NCBI RefSeq assembly: GCF_030816965.1 | Contig: NZ_JAUSYQ010000002.1 | Coordinates: 7,430,001 to 7,494,000, forward strand | Direction of reading: 5' to 3' | DNA from: Streptomyces canus | GTDB lineage: Bacteria; Actinomycetota; Actinomycetes; Streptomycetales; Streptomycetaceae | DNA length: 64,000 nucleotides | In this document: piece by piece, positions 25,888 to 33,953 of the stretch | Layout: every line of letters starts with the position of its first letter | Position numbering within the stretch: position 1 is the first letter of the stretch | Position numbers and translations under genes: made by a program | The notes under the pieces: generated by a model | What the model was told of the DNA's origin: nothing | The model's input: the letters and a program-made list of their open reading frames with translations, nothing else | Database searches by the model: none

Positions 25888-26596
25888 ATGGCTGAGCAGC
25901 AGATTGCGGATGTCCCAGGGAGCGTGAGGCAGCCCGAGAAGGGCCCGAGCGAGTGGGGCCAGGCTGTCGCGGCGCTGGTGGTGGTCGGGGGCCTCGCGGC
26001 TCTTCTCTTGTCAGGGACTCTTTCAGCAGAAGTCCAGCGATCCCGAACCGGCCGTGTGCCACACGTCGGACGACGCCCGGCCGTCGAAGCCGGTATCCGG
26101 GGTGCAGTTGTGCAACGCGCTGAACCGTGCGGACCTGCCCACACTGCTCGGCACGCCGACCGAGTACGCGATGAACGCCAGCGGCAACGAGAGCATGGGC
26201 ACCTGGGCCGACGGAACCAAGACCGTCACACCTGAGGCGGAGGTCCAGCTGTCCACCTACTCCGTGAAGCTCTCGACGTCCGACGACGACATCCCGGTGG
26301 CCGAGATGGCGGGCTTTCTGGGAAGTTCGGCGCAGAACAGGACGATAGGCGGGCACCCGGCGGTCCTCTACTCGGACCGGACCATCGCCCTCAACTTCAA
26401 CCTCGGTGGCGGCAAGGTCGACACCGGTCCCGGCGGCATCGCCCGCAGCCTGCTGGTCGCCAAGGACACCAAGGACGGCGGCGGCTTCTACGAGGTCTCC
26501 ATATGGCGTCAGGACGACGTCGTGCCCGATGACCTCGCGTTGCTCCGCGTCGCCGAGACGGTGCTGCCGACGGTCCCGGACTGGACCGCCGGCTGA
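25888..26596 (+). pseudogene. Membrane-anchored DUF6215-like protein, apparently frameshifted
   Basis: The first part, starting at the ATG at 25888 (MAEQQIADVPGSVRQPEKG), contains a hydrophobic anchor (VAALVVVGGLAALLLSG) and then loses its frame. The body continues in the +1 frame from about 26018 (LFQQKSSDPEPAVCHTSDD) to the stop at 26596. Deleting one G of the GGG at 26014-26016 joins the frames to give AALLLSGLFQQKSSDPEP, a natural anchor-plus-ectodomain. The ectodomain has two cysteines near its start, a Ser/Thr/Asp-rich fold and a VSIWRQDDVVPDDLALLRVAETVLPT C-terminal region that I associate with Streptomyces DUF6215 proteins. A single-base indel, real or from sequencing, is the simplest explanation. 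Without it this would be an ordinary 236-residue gene. Confidence 0.65.
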
Positions 26597-26600
26597 CACG

Positions 26601-27125
26601 TCACGCCCGGCCCATGCTCCGGGTGAACGTCGCGGGGTCGTCCTCGAAGCCGTTGATCCCGGGGTGGAAGTCCCAGGTGCCGGATTCCTGACGTACGAAC
26701 TCCGCGACCTTCGCGGCCGTAGCGCCCAGGACGCCGCCGAAGTCGTCCTCGGCCAGGACGGTGTAGCCCTCACGGATGCGCAGGGCCGGGTTGGTCACGC
26801 CGACGAAAGTGCGGGGTGCGGAACGCTGCTGGATGACGGTGCCGACGACCACGCGCGTGTACCGGGCGTCCAGGCGGTCGAGTTCGAGGGTCATGACCTC
26901 GTCCCAGCCGAAGCCCTTGCCGTCCTTGCTGTCCCGGTTGAGATAGATGGTGCCGTCGGGGGAACGGCTGTCGAAGTGCACCACATAGGCGGGATCGCCA
27001 TACGGATCCCCCGCCACGTAGGTCGCGGCGACGATGTCCAGGTCGGTGTCCGGCTGGCCCGCCGGACTCGGATCCCACTTGAGCGCGACCTCGACCTTGC
27101 GGATCCCCTTGTTGATGCCGCTCAC
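26601..27125 (-). CDS. TerD-family calcium-binding stress protein
   Basis: This 174-residue TerD-like protein belongs to the tellurite-resistance/general-stress family. Family signatures include VEVALKWDPS with DTDLDIVAATY, the acidic GDPYGDPAYVVHFDSRSPDGTIYLNRDSKDG calcium-binding segment, and a C-terminal EFVRQESGTWDF-type motif. The GTG at 27125 is chosen over an upstream start because it gives the compact MSGINKGIRKVEV N-terminus. It is a single-gene unit rather than part of a ter operon, and it is convergent with the gene upstream on the plus strand, with only 4 bp between stops. The role is probably stress-related, but the exact role is unknown. Confidence 0.88.
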   Translation of the reverse strand: MSGINKGIRKVEVALKWDPSPAGQPDTDLDIVAATYVAGDPYGDPAYVVHFDSRSPDGTIYLNRDSKDGKGFGWDEVMTLELDRLDARYTRVVVGTVIQQRSAPRTFVGVTNPALRIREGYTVLAEDDFGGVLGATAAKVAEFVRQESGTWDFHPGINGFEDDPATFTRSMGRA

Positions 27126-27261
27126 CGGATTTCCCCTTCCCCCTGTGTCCACGGCCCGAACTGCCAGTCAGACAAGACCGGTTGTCCATCCTGCCACGCG
27201 CGTGTGCCACTTGAGCGTCACCTCTGCCGCCGAGCGTGACCGGCGCCACGCTCTGTGGCCT

Positions 27262-27267
27262 TACCAT
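27262..27267 (+). promoter_or_regulatory. Putative -10 TACCAT of a leaderless transcript
   Basis: TACCAT fits TANNNT and lies 6 nt before the GTG start at 27274. The interval GGCGCG has no Shine-Dalgarno sequence. Confidence 0.45.
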
Positions 27268-27273
27268 GGCGCG

Positions 27274-27879
27274 GTGCTGGTCAAGTGGATTCGCTGCACC
27301 GTGGTGGACCGCCGCGGCTTCGAGCGGGGGCAGCGAAAGTGGGCGGGGCTTCTCGGAGAGCCGGGGTTTCGGGGACAGGGCGGAGGCTGGAGCCGGGGGC
27401 GGCAGGGTGTGGCGCACATTTTCTCCTTCTGGGAGAGCCGTTCCTTCTACGACTCCTTCATGGCCCGTTCCCATGACCGGCTCGCGGCGGCCCAGTCAGG
27501 CACGTTCAAGGACGTCCAGGTCAAGCTGTTCGACTACCGCTTCGACGTGAAGACGGGCTTCGAACCGCGCTTCACCGACGCCGACCTGGTGCGGTTCGCC
27601 CACTGCCGCGTCCACGAAGAGCGTGCGGAGCACTTCACGCTCATGCAGGAAAAAGTCTGGAATCCGGCGATGGCCGGCTCGCCGGGCATGATCCGTGGTC
27701 TGTTCGGGGAGGCCCCAGGGCACGAGTTCCTGGTTCTCTCGATGTGGCGGTCGGCCGCCGAGCACGGCAAATACCGCACCGAACGTGTGGAACGGCTCGC
27801 GCTGCGCGCACAGACCGACGCCGACGTCGCCGCCCTCACGGGCGACATCCTGGATCTTGAACCGGCCTGGACGGTTTGA
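27274..27879 (+). CDS. YdbC/DUF4937-like monooxygenase-fold protein
   Basis: This 201-residue protein begins MLVKWIRCTVVDRRGFERGQ. It seems to contain two related halves (VAHIFSFWESRSFYDSFM and HEFLVLSMWRSAAEHGKY), each resembling the dimeric alpha-beta-barrel pattern of YdbC/DUF4937 proteins. That duplication is my reading of the sequence. The usual member has unknown function, and heme or quinone monooxygenase activity is speculative. The GTG start is favoured by the TACCAT -10 element 6 nt upstream. It is divergent from TerD across about 150 bp and is followed by a histidine phosphatase gene. Confidence 0.7.
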   Translation: MLVKWIRCTVVDRRGFERGQRKWAGLLGEPGFRGQGGGWSRGRQGVAHIFSFWESRSFYDSFMARSHDRLAAAQSGTFKDVQVKLFDYRFDVKTGFEPRFTDADLVRFAHCRVHEERAEHFTLMQEKVWNPAMAGSPGMIRGLFGEAPGHEFLVLSMWRSAAEHGKYRTERVERLALRAQTDADVAALTGDILDLEPAWTV

Positions 27880-27986
27880 AATCCCGACTCACCATTCGTG
27901 CTCGTCTGCGCGGCCGATGGTGCGGGAAATGTGTGACCTACGCCGTATGGAGCCCGTACGAGTGCTCGATACGCCCTCACCCGATC

Positions 27987-27992
27987 TAGGGT
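27987..27992 (+). promoter_or_regulatory. Putative -10 TAGGGT of the histidine phosphatase gene
   Basis: TAGGGT fits TANNNT and ends 6 nt before the ATG at 27999, with no Shine-Dalgarno sequence in CTTGGC. The transcript is probably leaderless. Confidence 0.45.
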
Positions 27993-27998
27993 CTTGGC

Positions 27999-28658
27999 AT
28001 GGCACGACCACGGCGAATCGTCCTTGTCCGGCACGGGGAGTCAACGGGCAATGTTGATGACACCGTGTATGAACGCGAGCCCGACCACGCCCTGGCCCTG
28101 ACGGAACGGGGCTGGCTGCAGGCGGAGGAGACCGGTAAACGGCTGCGAGAGGTGCTGGGCCGCGAACGCGTCAGTGTGTACGTCTCTCCCTACCGCCGTA
28201 CACACGAGACGCTCCGCGCCTTCCATCTGGACCCCGAGCTCATACGGGTGCGCGAAGAACCGCGGTTGCGGGAGCAGGACTGGGGAAACTGGCAGGACCG
28301 CGACGACGTACGTCTCCAGAAGGCGTACCGGGACGCCTACGGGCACTTCTTCTACCGGTTCGCCCAGGGTGAGTCCGGCGCCGACGTGTACGACCGGGTG
28401 GGTGGCTTCCTGGAGAGCCTGTTCCGCAGCTTCGAGGCGCCCGACCATCCGCCGAATGTCCTGATCGTGACGCACGGCCTCGCCATGCGGCTGTTCTGCA
28501 TGCGCTGGTTCCACTGGACGGTCGCGGAATTCGAGTCACTGTCGAACCCGGGGAACGCGGAGATGCGGATGCTCGTTCTCGGGGACGACGGCAAGTACGC
28601 CCTTGACCGGCCCTTCGGGCGCTGGCGAGAGCCGGAACCCTACGGGATCACCGATTAG
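27999..28658 (+). CDS. Histidine phosphatase family protein (phosphoglycerate-mutase-like)
   Basis: This 219-residue protein starts MARPRRIVLVRHGESTGN with the catalytic RHG motif. It has the second active-site region RREQ-like LREQDWGNWQDRDD and a C-terminal His in IVTHGLAMRLF, giving the full branch-1 histidine-phosphatase set. It is probably a cytoplasmic phosphomonoesterase rather than a glycolytic mutase. The substrate cannot be told. The next gene, an ADP-ribosylglycohydrolase homologue, starts 13 bp later on the same strand, suggesting a two-gene unit concerned with phosphoester or ADP-ribose metabolism (inference). Confidence 0.9.
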   Translation: MARPRRIVLVRHGESTGNVDDTVYEREPDHALALTERGWLQAEETGKRLREVLGRERVSVYVSPYRRTHETLRAFHLDPELIRVREEPRLREQDWGNWQDRDDVRLQKAYRDAYGHFFYRFAQGESGADVYDRVGGFLESLFRSFEAPDHPPNVLIVTHGLAMRLFCMRWFHWTVAEFESLSNPGNAEMRMLVLGDDGKYALDRPFGRWREPEPYGITD

Positions 28659-28670
28659 AGTGGCAGACCG

Positions 28671-29576
28671 ATGACCGCTGACTCCGCACTCGAGGGGCGC
28701 CTGAGCCGCGCCCTGGCCAGTCTGCGTGGCCTGGCCGTGGGGGACGCGCTGGGCTCGCAGTTCTTCGTGCCGGTGAACTACCCCCTGCTGAAGAACCGCG
28801 AGTTGCCGCCCGGCCACTGGCAGTGGACGGACGACACCGAGATGGCCTGCTCGGTGGTGGCCGTCCTGGCCGCCCACCACCGCATCGACCAGGACGTCCT
28901 GGCCCAGTCCTTCGCCGAACACCACGATTTCGATCGAGGCTACGGCCCCGCAGTCAACCGCCTGCTGCGGCTGGTCCGCGAGGGCGGTGACTGGCGCGAG
29001 CTCGCCGCGGCTCTCTTCAACGGGCAGGGTTCCTGGGGCAACGGCGCCGCGATGCGCATCCCGCCCCTCGGAGCGTTCTACGCGGACGACCCGGAGCAGG
29101 CGACCCACCAGGCCGAGATCTCGGCGTATCCCACGCATCAGCACCGTGAGGCCGTGGTCGGCGCCATGGCCGTCGCAGCGGCCGCCGCGCTGGCCGCCGC
29201 CCCCGGTGGTCCGCCCAGCCCCGGGGCATTTCTTGACGGCGTCATCGCTCTCGTCCCGAAGAGTGCCGTCGGCGCGGGGCTGCGGCGGGCACGCGACATG
29301 CTCGACTACGGTGACGCCTCCACCGTCGCGGCCGTTCTGGGCTGCGGGCGCCGGACGACGGCCCACGACACTGTGCCGTTCGCGCTCTGGTCCGCCGCCC
29401 GGTCCCTGGGCGACTACGAGGAGGCGTTCTGGACAACCGCCCAGGTGGGCGGTGACGTGGACACGACCTGCGCCATCGTGGGTGGTGTGATCGCCGGGGG
29501 GAAGGCCGGGGCGCCGCCCGCCGAGTGGGTGCAACGGACCGAGGCGTTTCCGGAGTGGCTGCGGGTGCCGGGCTAG
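28671..29576 (+). CDS. ADP-ribosylglycohydrolase family protein
   Basis: This 301-residue DraG-like protein removes ADP-ribose from proteins or other acceptors in characterised relatives, using two Mg ions. Metal-binding motifs are visible: GLAVGDALGSQFF near the N-terminus, WTDDTEMAC (about residues 60-68), and the C-terminal GGDVDTTCAIVGGVIA (about 264-279), matching the family GDxDT pattern. The start follows the stop of the histidine phosphatase gene by 12 bp. A TAGAGT hexamer overlaps that stop 9 nt before this ATG and might serve as an internal promoter. Target proteins are unknown. Confidence 0.92.
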   Translation: MTADSALEGRLSRALASLRGLAVGDALGSQFFVPVNYPLLKNRELPPGHWQWTDDTEMACSVVAVLAAHHRIDQDVLAQSFAEHHDFDRGYGPAVNRLLRLVREGGDWRELAAALFNGQGSWGNGAAMRIPPLGAFYADDPEQATHQAEISAYPTHQHREAVVGAMAVAAAAALAAAPGGPPSPGAFLDGVIALVPKSAVGAGLRRARDMLDYGDASTVAAVLGCGRRTTAHDTVPFALWSAARSLGDYEEAFWTTAQVGGDVDTTCAIVGGVIAGGKAGAPPAEWVQRTEAFPEWLRVPG

Positions 29577-29855
29577 GAGCCCAGGCCTCGCCTCCGGCCG
29601 CATCCTCGAAAACTCTCCGTGCATGCCGGGAACTCTGCGTAACCGCCCGCTCGTTGTCGTGGCAGTTGCCGTGCGACGGATGGGCCGGTGCACGCACAAG
29701 CCACGTGAGAGGCGCGGGGTGTGGCCATGGGGTGGTTGGTGGTGTTCGCCCTGCTGTGGACGGTGCTTGTCGTGCGGATGGCCGGACTCTCGTCCTCGCC
29801 GTCGATCCTCCGGACCCGGCCCGGCCATCCGCTGCTCATCGTGAGCCCGGCTCCA
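29577..29855. other. 279-bp gap between convergent genes
   Basis: The region separates the ADP-ribosylglycohydrolase gene from the convergent MFS gene. A short hydrophobic open frame near 29748 (MGWLVVFALLWTVLVVRMAGL) exists on the plus strand but runs into the MFS gene, so it is not called. I found no strong terminator. Confidence 0.4.
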
Positions 29856-31403
29856 TCAGCCGAGGCCCGGACCCGCCGTGCCGGCGAGCGCCTCCAGGTC
29901 ACTCTTGCGGACCTTGATCACCAACCAGGCACTGGCCAGGGCGAGTACGGCCATCGAGGCAGCTGCCACGAAGCCCGACGAGATGCCCTGGGCGAGCACT
30001 TCGTGTCCCCACGGGGCGGGCAGCTGGTGCGTCTTGGCGAACTCCGCCTTCTGCTCCGCCGAACCGTCGGCCATGAAATGCGGCAGCTGCTTCTCGGCCT
30101 CGTCCTTGCTGGCCGACCCGAACACGGTCGTCAGGATGGACAGACCGAGCGAACCGCCCACCTGCTGTGTGGCGTTGAGCAGCCCGGAGGCCGCGCCGGC
30201 CTCATGCTGGGCGACGCCGGAGACCGCGGTGATCGTCAGCGTCACGAAGTTCAGGCCCATGCCGAAGCCGAAGATCAGCATCGGTCCGAGAACTCCACCG
30301 ACGTAGGAGCTGTCGGAGCTGATGAGTGCCTGCCAGGCGAGCCCGGCGACCGCGAGCGCCGAACCCGTGAGCATGAACGGCTTGGGGCCGAGCACTGGCA
30401 GGAACCGCTGCGAGAGGCCTGCCCCCAGCGCGATCACGACCGTCACGGGCAGGAAGGCGAGACCGGCCTGGATCGGGGTGTAGTCCAGCACGTTCTGGAC
30501 GAAGAGCACGATGTAGAAGAACATGCCGAACATTGCGGCAGCGAGACTCAGCATGATCACGTAGGTGCCCGAGCGGTTGCGGTCGGCGAACATCCGCAGA
30601 GGGGTGATCGGCTCCTTGGCGCGCGACTCGATGAAGGCGAAGGCGAGCAGGAGCACCACGGCGATGCCGAAGGACCCGATGGTCAGGCTGTCCCGCCAGC
30701 CCTCGTCGGCGGCGCGGATGAAACCGTAGACGAGCAGGGCCATGCCGCCTGTGGAGGTCAGGGCGCCCGCGATGTCGAAGCGGCCGCTGTGGCGCTCGGA
30801 CTCGCTGATGTACAGCGGGGTGAGTACCGCGATCAGCACGCCGATCGGCACGTTGACGAAGAGCACCCATCGCCAGTCGAGCCACTCGGTGAGCATGCCT
30901 CCCGCCAGCAGACCTATGGCACCGCCGCCCGCGGAGACGGCGGCGAAGACGCCGAAGGCCCGGTTGCGCTCGGGACCTTCGGGGAATGTGGTGGTGATCA
31001 GCGCCAGCGAGGTGGGCGACGCGATCGCGCCGCCCACGCCCTGCAGGACGCGGGCGGCCAGCAGTTGCCAGGGCTCCTGGGCGAGGCCGCCGAGCAGCGA
31101 GGCGAAGGTGAACAGCAGGATGCCGGTCATGAACACCCGGCGGCGCCCGAGGATGTCACCCGCGCGACCGCCCAGAAGGAGCAGGCCGCCGAAGGTGAGC
31201 GTGTAGGCGCTGACGACCCATGTGAGGTCGGTGGTGCTGAATTTGAGAGCGTCTTGAATGTGCGGCAGCGCGATGTTCACAATCGTCGCGTCGAGTACCA
31301 CCATGAGTTGGCAGGCCGCGATGACGGCGAGCGCGATGCCGGGTCGCCCTTCCCGGCGGGCCGCACCTGGTTTCTGATCCTTGATCAACTGAGAGGTTGT
31401 CAC
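29856..31403 (-). CDS. DHA2-type MFS drug exporter
   Basis: This 515-residue major facilitator has about 14 hydrophobic segments and belongs to the EmrB/QacA subfamily of drug/H+ antiporters. Motif D1 is present in VVLDATIVNIALPHIQ, motif A-like GGRAGDILGRRRVF follows TM2, and motif C-like GGGAIGLLAGGML lies in the middle. The GTG at 31403 gives MTTSQLIKDQKPGAARR. The gene is divergent from a TetR regulator, with two 20-bp palindromes between them, so export is likely induced by a ligand of that repressor. The substrate is not deducible. Confidence 0.93.
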   Translation of the reverse strand: MTTSQLIKDQKPGAARREGRPGIALAVIAACQLMVVLDATIVNIALPHIQDALKFSTTDLTWVVSAYTLTFGGLLLLGGRAGDILGRRRVFMTGILLFTFASLLGGLAQEPWQLLAARVLQGVGGAIASPTSLALITTTFPEGPERNRAFGVFAAVSAGGGAIGLLAGGMLTEWLDWRWVLFVNVPIGVLIAVLTPLYISESERHSGRFDIAGALTSTGGMALLVYGFIRAADEGWRDSLTIGSFGIAVVLLLAFAFIESRAKEPITPLRMFADRNRSGTYVIMLSLAAAMFGMFFYIVLFVQNVLDYTPIQAGLAFLPVTVVIALGAGLSQRFLPVLGPKPFMLTGSALAVAGLAWQALISSDSSYVGGVLGPMLIFGFGMGLNFVTLTITAVSGVAQHEAGAASGLLNATQQVGGSLGLSILTTVFGSASKDEAEKQLPHFMADGSAEQKAEFAKTHQLPAPWGHEVLAQGISSGFVAAASMAVLALASAWLVIKVRKSDLEALAGTAGPGLG

Positions 31404-31426
31404 TATGGGTCCCCCACAAGCACGTT

Positions 31427-31446
31427 AGTGAACGGTTGCGTTCACT
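31427..31446. promoter_or_regulatory. TetR operator 1
   Basis: AGTGAACG-GTTG-CGTTCACT is a 20-bp inverted repeat with 8-bp perfect arms, 24 bp upstream of the MFS GTG. It shares arms and length with a second site whose centre lies 48 bp away. Confidence 0.8.
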
Positions 31447-31474
31447 GTTGCGTCAACGGTAGTGAGTCCCTAGT

Positions 31475-31494
31475 AGTGAACGCAAGCGTTCACT
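31475..31494. promoter_or_regulatory. TetR operator 2
   Basis: AGTGAACGCAAGCGTTCACT is a 20-bp inverted repeat with perfect 9-bp arms and a 2-bp centre. It lies about 97 bp before the TetR gene ATG and is in the same family as operator 1. Confidence 0.85.
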
Positions 31495-31590
31495 TAAGTT
31501 TGTTGGCGCGTGGCGCGTCCCCCTGTGTCGCCGCGCGTTGCCCCGTCCCTCCCCGAAATCCCCGCTTCCCTGTTCGCTGGAGTCACTCAG

Positions 31591-32214
31591 ATGGTTACCT
31601 CGCGCTGGACGACCGCCCCCGCTCAGGCGGTCTCCCTCCGTCGGCGCGGCGCCGTGCTGGAGCGTGCGATCCTCGACGCCGCGCTGGAACAGCTCAGCAC
31701 GGTCGGCTGGAACGGCCTCACGATGGAAGGTGTCGCTGCCGGAGCCCAGACCGGCAAGGCCGCGGTATATCGACGCTGGCCCTCCAAGGAGGACCTGGTC
31801 GCAGACGCCCTTCGGGCCGGACTGCCGCGTTTCGAGGAGGCGCCCGACCTCGGTGGTGTGCGCGAGGATTTGCTCGAACTGTGCCACCAGGCGCGCGAAG
31901 CGATGTTCTCGAGGCCTGGCTTCGCGCTGCGCGCAGTCATTCACGAATGCGACCAGGCTCAGGCTGAACGCTTCCATGCCGTGATCTTCAACGGGGTCGT
32001 GGAGCCGAGTGTGAGGCTGCTTCGCGAGATCATCACCCGTGGAATAGAGCGGGGTGAGGTGCGTCCTGACGCGGCGAACGACTATGTCTTCGATGCCATT
32101 CCCGCCATGATGATGTATCGCTCCAAGATGCGCGGTAGCGAATGGGGCGACCGGGATGTCGAAGAGATGATCGACCAATTCCTGCTGCCGCTGCTGCGGC
32201 CGACCGGCCTGTGA
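31591..32214 (+). CDS. TetR-family transcriptional repressor
   Basis: This 207-residue protein has a Trp/Arg-rich start, the N-terminal helix-turn-helix (ILDAALEQLSTVGWNGLTMEGVAAGAQTGKAAVYRRWPSKEDL in outline), and a larger alpha-helical ligand-binding region ending DRDVEEMIDQFLLPLL. The ATG at 31591 is preferred because TGGAG lies 10 nt upstream, and it places the HTH at about residue 30. It is divergent from the MFS exporter. The two intervening palindromes fit a repressor that controls both genes. The effector is unknown. Confidence 0.9.
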   Translation: MVTSRWTTAPAQAVSLRRRGAVLERAILDAALEQLSTVGWNGLTMEGVAAGAQTGKAAVYRRWPSKEDLVADALRAGLPRFEEAPDLGGVREDLLELCHQAREAMFSRPGFALRAVIHECDQAQAERFHAVIFNGVVEPSVRLLREIITRGIERGEVRPDAANDYVFDAIPAMMMYRSKMRGSEWGDRDVEEMIDQFLLPLLRPTGL

Positions 32215-32295
32215 GCGCTGATCGTGGACGTCCGGACGCCGTCCGGGGAAACCGGGTGTCGCAGGGTGATCCGGGCGGCGTAGGCTAAGGGCGCC

Positions 32296-32997
32296 ATGCC
32301 GTACGAACCACCTACTCACACCGTCGAGCGCTCCCTTCGCGCCACGACCGGAGCGAAGATCATTGCCGGTGTCGACGAGGTGGGGCGAGGTGCCTGGGCC
32401 GGCCCCGTCACCGTCTGCGCGGCCGTCACCGGACTGCGTCGACCGCCCCAAGGCCTCACCGACTCCAAGCTGCTCAGCGTCAAACGCCGTACTGAACTCG
32501 CAGAGGTACTGCGGACGTGGGTGACGTCGTACGCCCTGGGGCACGCGAGTCACCAAGAGATCGACGACCTGGGGATGACGGCCGCCCTGCGGATTGCCGC
32601 CGTGCGCGCCCTGGGGGCGCTCCCGGTCCGGCCGGACGCGGTGATCCTCGACGGGAAGCACGACTATCTCGGAGCGCCCTGGAATGTCCGGACCGTGATC
32701 AAGGGTGACCAATCCTGTGTGGCGGTCGCGGCGGCCTCGGTGATCGCCAAGGTTCAGCGCGACAAAATGATGGCCGAACTGGGTATCGACCATGCAGACT
32801 TCGGTTTTGCGGCCAACGCCGGGTATCCGTCGCCCGTGCACAAGGCCGCGCTGGAGGTTCGGGGCCCCACCCCGTACCACCGGTTGTCGTGGGCGTATCT
32901 TGATGCGCTGCCTCAGTGGCGGCACCTCAAGAAGGCCCGCAGCTGGGCGGATGGAAGCGTTCCGGAGATCGAGGGCCAGCTCGGCTTCGACTTCTGA
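32296..32997 (+). CDS. rnhB: Ribonuclease HII
   Basis: RNase HII cleaves RNA-DNA hybrids and removes misincorporated ribonucleotides. The 233-residue protein has the signature [14 protein letters not shown] with the catalytic Asp-Glu pair (about residues 23-24), DSKLLS, a later Asp in [10 protein letters not shown], and a C-terminal [10 protein letters not shown] segment. It starts 15 nt after a TAGGCT hexamer, whose last base is 9 nt before the ATG, and there is a weak AAGGGCG before it. Identification is secure. Confidence 0.95.
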   Translation: MPYEPPTHTVERSLRATTGAKIIAGVDEVGRGAWAGPVTVCAAVTGLRRPPQGLTDSKLLSVKRRTELAEVLRTWVTSYALGHASHQEIDDLGMTAALRIAAVRALGALPVRPDAVILDGKHDYLGAPWNVRTVIKGDQSCVAVAAASVIAKVQRDKMMAELGIDHADFGFAANAGYPSPVHKAALEVRGPTPYHRLSWAYLDALPQWRHLKKARSWADGSVPEIEGQLGFDF

Positions 32998-33065
32998 CGA
33001 TTCCGCTCGCACTGATGTGCCACCCGCTGACGTGAGCCGCACCAACGTTTGATAAACATCAGCCC

Positions 33066-33725
33066 ATGCCTCTCATTCCCGAGGAGCCTCAGATTCACGA
33101 GAGTGCCCAGGGTCCCCGCGCCACTCCGGCCAGCGGCCGCACCGCGCCGACCCCTCGTCCCGTACCCGGTCCACGCCCCGCGGCTCCGCCGCGCCCCGGT
33201 CGCCCCGGCCCGCTGCGGCCCGCGCCGCCGGTGCAGCGGACGCCGCACGACGTCGCCGTGGCCAAGCCCGGAGTGCCGGGCCCCGCTGTCCCCGCCACCG
33301 CCGCCGCGACTCCAGCCCCGGCTTCAGCTTCGGCCGCCCCGCAGATCCAGCTCATCCCGGCCTCGGCCGCTGGTGCGCTCGACGCTGCCGAGGAAGCCGT
33401 GGACCTCCTGCTGGAGTCGGGCCGCGCCCCCGGTGACGTGCTGGTGATCACCACTGGCGAACAGCATCCGTGGGCTGCCCACGAGCTGTCCTTCGGTGAA
33501 GCCGCCTACTGGGCGCAGCACGACGCCGGTGACGACGTGTTCTACGCGGACGCCACGGCGGTCTCGCGTGCCGCGTCCCGTCCGGTGGTCGTGGTCGCCG
33601 TCAACGGCGGTTCCGCCGCCGCTGCCGCCGAGGCCCTGCCTCTGGCGCACGCCCGGGCCGGCGCCCTGCTGATCGTCTGCGGCGACCCGCAGCAGATCAA
33701 CTCGGTACTGGGCGCCGGCGTCTGA
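33066..33725 (+). CDS. Pro/Ala-rich N-terminal protein with a C-terminal Rossmann-like region, function unknown
   Basis: The first 95 residues of this 219-residue protein are Pro/Arg/Ala-rich and disordered (PRPVPGPRPAAPPRPGRPGP in outline). The rest is a compact alpha/beta stretch: AAEEAVDLLLESG, VLVITTGEQHPWAAHELSFGEAAYW, PVVVVAVNGGSAAAAAEALPLAHARAGALLIVCGD and QQINSVLG. The alternating hydrophobic strands and GDPQQ end suggest a nucleotide-binding or helicase-derived fold, but there is no Walker motif, so I do not assign a function. It is conserved in this position next to rnhB and recQ in Streptomyces as I recall. Confidence 0.7.
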   Translation: MPLIPEEPQIHESAQGPRATPASGRTAPTPRPVPGPRPAAPPRPGRPGPLRPAPPVQRTPHDVAVAKPGVPGPAVPATAAATPAPASASAAPQIQLIPASAAGALDAAEEAVDLLLESGRAPGDVLVITTGEQHPWAAHELSFGEAAYWAQHDAGDDVFYADATAVSRAASRPVVVVAVNGGSAAAAAEALPLAHARAGALLIVCGDPQQINSVLGAGV

Positions 33726-33765
33726 GCCGGTTCCGGTACGTCCGGAGGGACGTCGGGGTGATGAA

Positions 33766-33787
33766 AGGTGCCGCCTGCGCGGCACCT
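33766..33787 (+). terminator. Hairpin AGGTGCCGC-CTGC-GCGGCACCT
   Basis: This is a perfect 9-bp stem with a 4-nt loop, 41 bp after the stop of the rightward gene and before a leftward one. Confidence 0.75.
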
Positions 33788-33880
33788 GCACAGTGAGCCC
33801 TTCGGCATGCCCGCGTCCGAGCGGGTGTCCCCTCGCGAACGCGCCATGCCGGTGCCAGGAACGCGTGCGCCCGGTGCGCC

Positions 33881-33916
33881 ACGACGTCGTGGGCCGTACG
33901 TCCGGGACGTACGGCC
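33881..33916. repeat. Two adjoining perfect palindromes
   Basis: ACGACGTCGT (33881-33890) is immediately followed by a 25-bp palindrome (33892-33916) with 12-bp arms GGCCGTACGTCC and a single central G. It lies in a 228-bp gap between convergent genes, so it may be a terminator for the leftward gene or a protein-binding or replication-related site. Confidence 0.6.
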
Positions 33917-33953
33917 GAAGAACGGCGACCGGGCCAGTCTCGGCGCTCAGCCC

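Noticed and set aside
29721..29850. Short hydrophobic open frame MGWLVVFALLWTVLVVRMAGL on the plus strand
   Set aside because: It lies between two convergent genes, extends in a biased frame into the MFS gene, and has no clear ribosome binding site. GC-rich antisense frames often look like this.
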